A stretch of 64,000 nucleotides of DNA. It comes from Spirochaeta sp. UBA5339 (GTDB taxonomy: Bacteria > Spirochaetota > Spirochaetia > DSM-2461). The DNA is taken from positions 31,395 through 95,394 of the forward strand of contig DHQL01000016.1 of assembly GCA_002408085.1 (NCBI GenBank). The letters are read 5' to 3'. The translations under genes and the position numbers were made by a program. Below, one piece after another: positions 32,812-40,899 of the stretch (within the stretch, counting starts at the first letter, position 1; each line of letters begins with the position of its first letter). A model generated the notes under the pieces. That model searched no databases. It was not told the origin of the DNA and saw only the letters and a list, made by a program, of their open reading frames with translations.

Positions 32812-33397
32812 CCAGAACGGCAGAATCAAGGCCAATATCTACCTCTCCCTTGTTCCGACAGAAACAGACTGGCTCCCTGTGATGACCCTCTTTGCAGGGG
32901 AGGAGAAGGGAGCCTTCTCCCTTCCCGATGTGGGAGATCTGGTAGTTATCGCCTTTAAAGACGATTCTTACAATGAGGGTTATGTTCTGGGCAGCATCTG
33001 GACACCCAACGACACCCTCCCCCTGTCGGAGGAGAACTCCGATGCCGATCTTAACGGCGACGGGAACAACAATCTTAAAATGATCCGCACCAAAAGCGGG
33101 CAGAGAGTCATCCTGGATGATACTGAAGGGGCCGAGAAGATTCAGATCCTCAACCCCGACGGCACAAGCCGCATCGAATTGAACGCCGAAGAGGAGTCTA
33201 TCAACCTGATCTCCGAAGTTGATGTCACCATCAGCTCGGAGACCTCTGTCTCCATCACCGCCGAAGAGATGAGTATCGAACTGGAGGGCGACCTCACCGG
33301 AGAGTGCGAGAACTTCGGCATCGAAGCCTCCGGGGATACATCCATCGCCGGCGACGGGGGCATCGTCCTCGAGGGCAAGGGCATCGGCCTGAACTGA
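32765..33397 (+). CDS. gp5-like spike protein (short form)
   Basis: 210 residues from ATG 32765 (GAGGAGAG upstream), inside the end of the regulator gene. An OB-fold domain (TGFVSDNQDPDQNGRIKANI, FSLPDVGDLVVIAFKD, EGYVLGSIW) is followed by a needle of short beta repeats (VDVTISSETSVSITAEEMSI, SGDTSIAGDGGIVLEGKGIG). This is the gp5/VgrG-C part that should sit on the separately encoded gp27-like hub (16123-17175). It lacks a PAAR tip and may form an alternative or capped spike. Confidence 0.85.
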   Translation: MNKILTGFVSDNQDPDQNGRIKANIYLSLVPTETDWLPVMTLFAGEEKGAFSLPDVGDLVVIAFKDDSYNEGYVLGSIWTPNDTLPLSEENSDADLNGDGNNNLKMIRTKSGQRVILDDTEGAEKIQILNPDGTSRIELNAEEESINLISEVDVTISSETSVSITAEEMSIELEGDLTGECENFGIEASGDTSIAGDGGIVLEGKGIGLN

Positions 33398-33421
33398 TCC
33401 ATCAGAAACAAGGGGCAAACC

Positions 33422-35611
33422 ATGAGCTTCAGACTCAAAAAGATACTTCAGGATTTCTCAAAGGAGTTTTACGATCCCCGGGACCCCCTGGCCAGGGCTC
33501 AGTTTGAGCAGGCCCAGCGGGAAGAGGTCTTCGACATGGGCATTGTCACCGACAATCAGGATCCCGATTCCCTGGGCCGTGTCAGGGTCCACCTCCCCAG
33601 GATAGCAAAGGAGTATATCTCAGACTGGTGCAAGGTGATCCGCAAGGGCGCGGGAACCGACAAGGGCCTCTGGTCACTCCCTGACATCGGTGAGGTAGTA
33701 CTGGTGGTGTTCCTCTACGGCGACATCCACCGCCCGGCGGTCTACGGCTCCATCTACAACCAGAAAAAACGACCCGTCATCGCAGACAACGAAGACAACA
33801 ATATCAAGGCAGTCAAAACGGGGGGTACCTACCTCCTTGTGGACGACACCCCCGGGGAAGAACGGCTGGAAGCCTCCATCAAGGACGGAAAGATCAGGGT
33901 GGTCATCGACACCGACGGGGTCCACCTGACCAATGAGCTGGGAGCGGTCAACATCGACTGCCGGAAGCTCACGGTCAAGGGCAAGGCCTCCAGCTGGGTC
34001 ACCGAAAAGGACATAAACCTCAAAGTCGGAGGCAATGTAAACCTCTCTGCGGGAAAGACCTTCGGCCTCACAGCATCCGGTGACATCACCATCGAGGGCA
34101 GCTCAATCGACCTGAAGGGCTCCACGGGAGTCACCGCAGAGAGCAAACAGATCGCCGTGGAGAACGATCCAGTGGCCGGCATGGACATGCACGATATCAT
34201 GGTACCCTCCAACAGCGGCCTGACCAAGGTTCCCGCCATCCCCCACCCCTATATAGGAAAGCTCAACGACGGCCTCTCCTCGGATGTTTCAATCGGAGGC
34301 AAAGCGGCGGCCACAGAGGGCTCAAAATCAGAGTTCGGCTCTCCCGGACACTTCCCCATGCCCCCTGGTGTGAAATTCGCGGCCAACCCCGATAACAAGG
34401 GCGAGGTCACCGGGGGATGCATCGACTCTGTGACCATCAACGGCAACCCCGCCGCTGTTATAGGCAGCACCGTCAGTACCTGCGATGACGCGGGCCAGAA
34501 GGACCACTGCACCATTATCAGCATAGGAGCGGTGGTCACCTTCCCCATCCAGTACCCGGGGCAGGACCCGGAGCAGTACAGAAGGGACGGCGGACTCCCT
34601 GTCCGTGTGGACAGTCCCGCAGTCTACGGAGCAGAAGCGGCAGTCTACCGGGACCAGCCCAAGAGCCTTACAAGCCTCCAGTGGAGCGCTTCACAGATCG
34701 AAAAGGGCAAGGAAGTCACCTTAAGCTGCGCCACCAGCGGCGTCAGGGACGGAGCGGCTGTGACCTTCAGCATCTACCCCGACGGGGCGGACCCGGAGAA
34801 GGACCCTCCCCTCCAGGATATCCGGGGAGTAAACAGGGGGAGCCGGGCCGAGGTCAAATGGGTGGCCAAGGACATAAGGAAGCCAGAGAGCGACAACGAC
34901 ATGAACTGGTTCTTTACCGCATGGACCCTCTACTGCCCCAAGGAGCAGAGTTCCACCATGGAGGTCACCCGGGTACTGCCCGAGTTCAGTGAGCTCAAAT
35001 GGGAGCTGGTGACCTATGACGAGGAAGGAAACGAGGATACAAGAGAAGAGGTCACCGAGATAGAACACGGCCTTACTGCTACCCTCTCGGCCAAAGTTGA
35101 GAATATGGAAGACGGGGAGAATGTGCACTGTTATGTGTATGAGGAAGGTTACGCTGAGGGTGATGCCCCTGTGACACGCCGTCTGCTCGAGATCAACGAT
35201 GGATTGGTGACCATGGACTGGGCTGTGAAGGTTTCCCGCCCGAGGCTGCAGGAGCTGACCGAAGACGACGAGCTGAAGTTTGTGTTTGCTTTAGAGACAC
35301 TGGAGGGGATTCGGAGTGAGGATAGCGGGGTTGTACAGGCGGTGTTTGTGTTTAGGACATCTTTCAGGTTGAATCCGAATAAGAATCTTTCTGATGGAGA
35401 TATGAATCTAACGAGTATAAATGACGGAGTTTACGACGAAACAATTCCAATATCTACGGATACAATTAATGATGATGGATTAGCGATAATCCTATTTGAA
35501 AATATCAAACCTGGAACACCATACAAACTGACTTACAAGATACCCAATGGAAAAACACAAATGCTGGGAGGTAAATTAACATTTGCCGAACTAGTCGAGA
35601 AAAGCATATAG
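33422..35611 (+). CDS. gp5-like spike protein with PAAR-like tip and C-terminal extension
   Basis: 729 residues: an OB fold (about 35-115: GIVTDNQDPDSLGRVRVHLP, WSLPDIGEVVLVVFLYGD), a beta-helical needle (about 130-260: NVNLSAGKTFGLTASGD), then a PAAR-like domain (about 265-400). The PAAR-like part has DPVAGMDMHDIMVPSNSG, PGHFPMPPGVKFAANP, GSTVSTCDDAGQKDH and CTIISIGAVVTFP. Two Ig-like beta-sandwich modules follow (about 415-640). The last 80 residues (FENIKPGTPYKLTYKIPNG) resemble the short beta domains that end some type VI PAAR or VgrG adaptors. Base composition shifts abruptly from GC-rich to AT-rich near 35360, inside the gene. The tip probably presents or recruits the downstream 1070-residue protein. 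Confidence 0.85.
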   Translation: MSFRLKKILQDFSKEFYDPRDPLARAQFEQAQREEVFDMGIVTDNQDPDSLGRVRVHLPRIAKEYISDWCKVIRKGAGTDKGLWSLPDIGEVVLVVFLYGDIHRPAVYGSIYNQKKRPVIADNEDNNIKAVKTGGTYLLVDDTPGEERLEASIKDGKIRVVIDTDGVHLTNELGAVNIDCRKLTVKGKASSWVTEKDINLKVGGNVNLSAGKTFGLTASGDITIEGSSIDLKGSTGVTAESKQIAVENDPVAGMDMHDIMVPSNSGLTKVPAIPHPYIGKLNDGLSSDVSIGGKAAATEGSKSEFGSPGHFPMPPGVKFAANPDNKGEVTGGCIDSVTINGNPAAVIGSTVSTCDDAGQKDHCTIISIGAVVTFPIQYPGQDPEQYRRDGGLPVRVDSPAVYGAEAAVYRDQPKSLTSLQWSASQIEKGKEVTLSCATSGVRDGAAVTFSIYPDGADPEKDPPLQDIRGVNRGSRAEVKWVAKDIRKPESDNDMNWFFTAWTLYCPKEQSSTMEVTRVLPEFSELKWELVTYDEEGNEDTREEVTEIEHGLTATLSAKVENMEDGENVHCYVYEEGYAEGDAPVTRRLLEINDGLVTMDWAVKVSRPRLQELTEDDELKFVFALETLEGIRSEDSGVVQAVFVFRTSFRLNPNKNLSDGDMNLTSINDGVYDETIPISTDTINDDGLAIILFENIKPGTPYKLTYKIPNGKTQMLGGKLTFAELVEKSI

Positions 35612-35629
35612 AACAAAAGGAATGATTAA

Positions 35630-38600
35630 ATGTCAAATATTCAGATTTGCTTTGAGAGATATAAGAACTTTATTCTTGAAGATGGTAAACTTCAGGGTTT
35701 AAAGAGCACTTATGCTATAAATGGTCTTCCAGATGCGATGCTAAAAGATTTAGCCAAAAAAATGGAGAAAAGAAAACGCATAGCGGATAGAAAAATAATA
35801 GAAGAATGGTTCAATTGTAATAACACAGCAACCCAGGATAACGGTTTAAAAGAATTTGGTTCTAATGCTGATCCTGGAATTGTCATGCATATTATTCGAG
35901 ATGCCGTCAAGTCAATACCTACTTCATTAAGCAACATAGAAGTGGAGCAATACAGAGAAAGCGACGAGTTCAAGCCATTTCGGAACTATAACCAAGATAA
36001 CACAGAATTGGTTGTAAGCAGATATCTTTATATTTTCAGACATGAAGGTGATGAGTCATCAACCGATGGTTCCAAAGACTTTATTAGGATTGATAGAGAG
36101 ATTTATGTCGGAGAAAATGAACTATACCATGAAATTGATATAGAACAAGAATATGATGGGGATGTCCCGGATAACCGAGCCTTTCCGAATCAAGGTACGG
36201 AATTCATTATACTGGATGATGAGCACACCTATTATATTTGGATGAGCGATCATCAATTAACCGTAAATAGAATGGAATACTTACGGCGGTTCATGCAAAA
36301 TGCGTTGGAAAGTGATTATCCTCCTGGAAAAGTCAACTTCAAAAACATTGATTTTGATATAGATTCAAATGACAACAGCAGCACAAATCTATTGCGTTTT
36401 GGTAAAGAGATTCAAACTAATTATTTTTCTATTATTCTTCATGATTACAATCTCTATAGAGAATATCTTTTGAAAAAAGCTGAAGAATACGAAAACGCCC
36501 TTTCCCTTATATTAAGGACGGACTTCGAAGGAACTGAGTTTCCGATAGAGTTACATTCTAATGAAGAAAAGGGTAAATATACCGTTTCATCAATGATATA
36601 TAATCTTCTGTTAAGCAAACAACCCATGGAATCTGATGGAACCTTCAAGTCAAGTAATTACCGATCGGTCAGGCGCTATATCAGAGAAATAAAGAATGAT
36701 AGTCGTGAGCGAGCGCTGGAGTATTTTCTTAAGATTACGATGTATCAAAGATGCTTACAAATACTTGCCATTCACGCAAAAGTTCTTATAGGAGACCCCC
36801 GATTTAGTGAGACTATCGTTGATTCCTTTTTCACACTTGATAAAGAACAGAAAATAGATAGGGAAATAAAAGTGAAATCAGACCTTGCTTTGCTTCTTGG
36901 GATGGTGGGGCAAACAAAAGATGGTATGAAGAAAATAAAGGAATTATTGAGCGACTCAAAAGCACAAGCCTATGCCTATAGTCATGACAATAACCTTACC
37001 TTACAAAGCAATAGAGATTTTTGTTACAATTACCGGGAAACCGTTGATTTCTATGACAGAAGACGAAAAAATGATCGCCGCGAAACTTTAAAATGTCCTT
37101 TACCAGCCTTACACTGGATGAGTGAATTGCACCTAAAAAATACTTGCACCGAAACTTCCGAAGCATTAGAAGAGGCTAATGGAGCCCTTTTATCATTTTT
37201 GATTTTCACAGATAACATAATAAACAGTGAAATTCCTTCTCTGGAGAGAGAAAATGAGATTCTAAAAATTATTACCAAAAAGCTTCCCGGCCTAGGGATA
37301 AAGATTGCCGAAGAAACGGGTAAAGCAAGCGATGAGAACTGGTTACTGCGCCGTAATCCCTCGAGGCGTACATTATTTAAAGGGACGGCCTTATATGGAG
37401 GGATACTTAAGACTGCATTTGATTATTATGCTGCAATAAGCAAAATAGAGGAAGATCCCAAGAATATAGACGGCTGGCTTGAATTAGCTAAAGTCAATTT
37501 GGAAATAATTGGTAAGATAACCGAACAATTAGATTCGCCTCAGGCTGGACCATTAGGTAGCAGTCGCAATATACAATATACGGCTTCCCAACAAGCCTCA
37601 ACACAAAGTATTGCAAGAAATAAGCTATTTATTAAATCTTTCTTAAAGTACGCTCCCGCTGGTATCGATGTAGTTCTGGAACTGAAGGCAACAGCAAAAA
37701 ATATTTCTTTGGGACAGGAACAATTACTCCTGCTCAATGGTATATCTATAGCATTAATCATAGTAGGCGCTGCTTTTTCCGAACTATGGATACCCGTTCT
37801 TATCGTTGAAGTTATCATAGCTGTTCTTAAGAAAATTTTCGCCGATACCTACCCGGAAGTCTGCATTCAATATACCTATCTGGGACGCAATAATCCTGGA
37901 ACATGGTGGGATATAGACCATAAGATTGTTGATAACATGCTCGTTTGGAAATGGCATGGTGAAGGTCCTGAATATAAGCTAATAAGCCCACAAGTGAATG
38001 ATACGGAATGGACGACCCACCGGCAAGCCCAGATGTTTGGCCTTCTCCCCTATCTTATGGATATGGACGCAATTTTCTGTGCCAGGAACTATACAGGAAC
38101 AAGTGATATTTGGGGATCAACAATCCTCAAAATTACTCTTCCTGCCCTCTCCAGAGGAATTAGGATGAATCTGACAATCTCTGAGGAAAAAGGGAATTTT
38201 ATCAAAACCTATGAACAATTGCTGGAATTGGACTTAATTGAAAACGAAAACTGCCGCATTGTTTTTCATGAAAATAAATACCTTGTGTTCGTTTTTCTTC
38301 ATAATAGTTATGATGAAGATACCTATAGAGACTCAATGGACCTGTGGAAAAAAACCGGGTTCCTTAACCTCTTTAGAGATAAGTGGTTAAAAAGCTGGAG
38401 TGATGATATGGAAACACGACCTAATAAAGTTCAGAGAGTATATAAGAGAATCACCCATTTCAAGGAACAAGACACGGCTTATGAATGGAGCATGAAAGAC
38501 AATTTTGCAATGGCAAAACTAGCTAATATACAATTTCAGCTGACCCTTTCACTTCCAGATCAAATTCCGGATTTTCAAATGATAGGAACATCACAAGCTC

Positions 38601-38842
38601 CTGACTTAAAACTAAGATATGAAAAAACTGAGATGAACATTCCTGTCGCGGGATATACTCCTCCTCCCCCGAAAAAGGATACAGAATTATTGGCTGAAGC
38701 CTTTGGATTAGATGAAAACGATGAAGAACCACCTGAACCACACAGATTAGAAGATTTTGACGGACTACTTAATGGAAGCACTATCTTGGGATTGGGGGAC
38801 GGAATAATGGGGCAGTTAAAGGATTTGGAATGGGATCAATAA
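35630..38842 (+). CDS. Candidate CIS effector, 1070 residues, with membrane-insertion segment
   Basis: A large AT-rich gene 18 bases after the PAAR-type spike. The protein is mostly helical, has no signal peptide, and holds a strongly hydrophobic hairpin-like stretch near residues 695-740 (GISIALIIVGAAFSELWIPV, LIVEVIIAVLKKIF), as in pore-forming or membrane-inserting toxins. The last part is beta-rich (QFQLTLSLPDQIPDFQM) with a Pro-rich linker (YTPPPPKKDTE). No family is recognised. The position after a spike, composition unlike the CIS core and an overlapping lipoprotein gene behind it fit a delivered effector with an immunity protein. A structural or scaffold role cannot be excluded. Confidence 0.5.
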   Translation: MSNIQICFERYKNFILEDGKLQGLKSTYAINGLPDAMLKDLAKKMEKRKRIADRKIIEEWFNCNNTATQDNGLKEFGSNADPGIVMHIIRDAVKSIPTSLSNIEVEQYRESDEFKPFRNYNQDNTELVVSRYLYIFRHEGDESSTDGSKDFIRIDREIYVGENELYHEIDIEQEYDGDVPDNRAFPNQGTEFIILDDEHTYYIWMSDHQLTVNRMEYLRRFMQNALESDYPPGKVNFKNIDFDIDSNDNSSTNLLRFGKEIQTNYFSIILHDYNLYREYLLKKAEEYENALSLILRTDFEGTEFPIELHSNEEKGKYTVSSMIYNLLLSKQPMESDGTFKSSNYRSVRRYIREIKNDSRERALEYFLKITMYQRCLQILAIHAKVLIGDPRFSETIVDSFFTLDKEQKIDREIKVKSDLALLLGMVGQTKDGMKKIKELLSDSKAQAYAYSHDNNLTLQSNRDFCYNYRETVDFYDRRRKNDRRETLKCPLPALHWMSELHLKNTCTETSEALEEANGALLSFLIFTDNIINSEIPSLERENEILKIITKKLPGLGIKIAEETGKASDENWLLRRNPSRRTLFKGTALYGGILKTAFDYYAAISKIEEDPKNIDGWLELAKVNLEIIGKITEQLDSPQAGPLGSSRNIQYTASQQASTQSIARNKLFIKSFLKYAPAGIDVVLELKATAKNISLGQEQLLLLNGISIALIIVGAAFSELWIPVLIVEVIIAVLKKIFADTYPEVCIQYTYLGRNNPGTWWDIDHKIVDNMLVWKWHGEGPEYKLISPQVNDTEWTTHRQAQMFGLLPYLMDMDAIFCARNYTGTSDIWGSTILKITLPALSRGIRMNLTISEEKGNFIKTYEQLLELDLIENENCRIVFHENKYLVFVFLHNSYDEDTYRDSMDLWKKTGFLNLFRDKWLKSWSDDMETRPNKVQRVYKRITHFKEQDTAYEWSMKDNFAMAKLANIQFQLTLSLPDQIPDFQMIGTSQAPDLKLRYEKTEMNIPVAGYTPPPPKKDTELLAEAFGLDENDEEPPEPHRLEDFDGLLNGSTILGLGDGIMGQLKDLEWDQ

Positions 38843-40026
38843 ATACACAAAAAAACACACTGATTATAGCATTATTATTGATAACATTAGTGTCTGCCTG
38901 TACAAAAAGAACTGATGATGTTTTAACCGAACAGAATAAAATTGTTGAGAATAAAGTTGTTGAAGACTCCCTTGATGAAAAAACGGAAAGTCTCATTAAT
39001 AATATTACAAACTCTCAAATGTATCAATTTGAACTTGAATACGCACGAGAATACCTTGATCAGGGGGCTAATCCCAATGCCCGATTTTCCTATTTATTAG
39101 GCGATAGACTTTCCGGTTCTCGTTTTAACGAGTTTACGCCACTAGCTGCAGCATGTTACCTCAAGTATCTAGAGATGATTTCTTTACTAATAGAATACGG
39201 GGCTGATGTCAATGCCCATGTTGATCAGTCTGGAGATACCCCCTTAACATTGCTTTTAGTGGATAGCTCCGATAAAAAAGAACTTACCGTAGAATGTTTA
39301 AAGGTGTTACTAGATGCAAAGGCTGATCCGAATATAACAAAGTTCAGAGAAGGTGATTCCATTATGGCTGATGGGCTGTCCCCATTACAATTAGCGGTTG
39401 CTTCTGAAAACCTGGAGGCAACAACTATACTTCTTGAATATGGGGCTGATCCTAATTACAAAAATTCAGAAAATGGGAACAATGGAGTTGCAGTTGGTTT
39501 AACTGCTATATTTACAGCTGTTCAACTTACTAATTCAAATATCTTACTTAAACTGATAGAATATGGTGCTGATCCTAATGTTCATCTCTCAGATAATATG
39601 AAAACAATTAGCTCAACAGGACGTTATCCAATTCATGACTCAGTAACTTTAAATATGATCCAAAATACAAAAATACTTTTAGAAGCTGGAGCTGACCCAA
39701 ACATATCCGAAGCTGGCGATAAATCGAATCGCTTTACACCACTTACAATTGGAGTAAAAAATCCACAAATAACCGCGCTACTTCTGGCTTTTGGAGCTGA
39801 TCCCAATAAACCCAGATCGGATGGCTCTGGAGTAACACCATTAATCACAAATGCATCCATGGGTTATACAGAGACAGTTGAGTTGTTGATAGAAAACGGA
39901 GCTGATATTAACCATATATCCCAGTACGGCACTGCAATGGATGTAGCCATTCAGTATGATAGAAAAGAAATCACTTCTCTATTATCAAGTTATGAAGCCA
40001 AAACTTCCGAGGAATTAGAGCAATAA
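38830..40026 (+). CDS. Ankyrin-repeat lipoprotein; candidate immunity protein
   Basis: 398 residues starting 13 bases inside the effector gene, so translation is coupled. The signal ends in a clear lipobox (LITLVSAC). From about residue 85 there are seven to eight ankyrin repeats (LLIEYGADVNAHVDQSGDTP, TILLEYGADPNYKN, ALLLAFGADPNKPR, LLIENGADINHISQYG). Ankyrin proteins exported to the envelope act as immunity proteins for several type VI effectors. An envelope location would suit protection against a membrane-active effector. Its AT-rich composition equals that of the upstream gene. Confidence 0.8.
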   Translation: MGSINTQKNTLIIALLLITLVSACTKRTDDVLTEQNKIVENKVVEDSLDEKTESLINNITNSQMYQFELEYAREYLDQGANPNARFSYLLGDRLSGSRFNEFTPLAAACYLKYLEMISLLIEYGADVNAHVDQSGDTPLTLLLVDSSDKKELTVECLKVLLDAKADPNITKFREGDSIMADGLSPLQLAVASENLEATTILLEYGADPNYKNSENGNNGVAVGLTAIFTAVQLTNSNILLKLIEYGADPNVHLSDNMKTISSTGRYPIHDSVTLNMIQNTKILLEAGADPNISEAGDKSNRFTPLTIGVKNPQITALLLAFGADPNKPRSDGSGVTPLITNASMGYTETVELLIENGADINHISQYGTAMDVAIQYDRKEITSLLSSYEAKTSEELEQ

Positions 40027-40246
40027 TGAAGTTATTGAGTACAAACAGACACCGTAATAATCACATTTCCAAAATGGGATAATCTTTGATATTGCAAAAA
40101 ATCAAAAGGAAAGAATGTATTGACTTTATACTAGCTCATGATGAAAAAGAACTTAAATTCAATTTAGTTGCAATTCAATTATTTGGGTTCAACAATTCCT
40201 GATATTTTTAATTTCCTTTATTATGATTCTGCAAACTCAATAAAAT

Positions 40247-40567
40247 ATGGAGTTTTTTATGCCAATTATGATTTTGTTAATTGTGAATCTTGTAATAGTC
40301 AGTCTCATTCAGAAAAGAGTACATATTAAAACCTGCGAAGGTATTGTGACACGGATTCCTTCAAATTATTCAGAACCGATATCTATACCTAAAAGGAATA
40401 TCATTTCCATCATCAGGTTTCAGAATCAAGTATCCCGGTTTTGCAAACAGTATACAGATAATGAAATCAGAAGCCTTCTGTCAAAATATCGCTTGTACTG
40501 GATATATGCCTATGTTTCGATGTTTTTATGCCTGGGTAGCTTAGCAATCTACGGATTAGAATTCTAA
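40247..40567 (+). CDS. Small two-helix membrane protein
   Basis: 106 residues with hydrophobic segments at about 3-22 (FFMPIMILLIVNLVIVSLIQ) and 85-103 (AYVSMFLCLGSLAIYGLEF), separated by a basic cytosolic-type stretch. Not recognised. It lies 220 bases after the ankyrin gene in the same AT-rich island; the gap holds no gene. It may be a second immunity-like protein or an unrelated passenger. Confidence 0.5.
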   Translation: MEFFMPIMILLIVNLVIVSLIQKRVHIKTCEGIVTRIPSNYSEPISIPKRNIISIIRFQNQVSRFCKQYTDNEIRSLLSKYRLYWIYAYVSMFLCLGSLAIYGLEF

Positions 40568-40899
40568 CACATTCCATAGCCAGTTCCGGCGGTATGGAAG
40601 AACCTGGCGAAGGATTATCTTTTCACCCTATGCGCAAGGGATATGCAGGGTGCGAAGCAGCCTGCTTTCAGCGGGCCGTAGCGATAGCGGAGCCCGGAGC
40701 AGCCCGGTCCTGCCACCAGGCAGGATGCGCCCAAAGAAAGAATCATGGAGACATGGTCGTTATGCCGATGGAGTATTATGACCGGCAAATGGGTTACAGG
40801 GCAGTAGACCGCTATATTCTTTTTTATGTTGTTAAGAATACAGAAGTTCAAATTCATAGGATTCTTTATGGAAGAAGAGATTACTTATCGCTGTTATAG
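40568..40899. repeat. GC-rich structured intergenic element
   Basis: Between the AT-rich island and the HD-GYP gene lies a GC-rich block at about 40630-40735 with several nested inverted repeats: CCTGCC/GGCAGG around 40710-40726, and GGGC/GCCC near 40674-40694. Related strings also recur, such as GCAGGGTGCG and GGCAGGATGCG. It looks like a dispersed intergenic repeat or folded DNA element at the island boundary. A frame runs through it without a credible protein. Copies elsewhere in the genome cannot be checked here. Confidence 0.4.

Noticed and set aside
8269..38842. Interpretation as a canonical type VI secretion system
   Set aside because: No TssJ, TssL, TssM, TssB/C or ClpV sequence is visible. 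The sheaths, gpJ and gp25 are of the phage/eCIS type, although the spike and effector arrangement is type VI-like.
40594..40899. Small plus-strand open frame through the GC-rich intergenic block
   Set aside because: Its translation is low-complexity and follows the inverted repeats, and there is no ribosome site. It is better read as a folded repeat.
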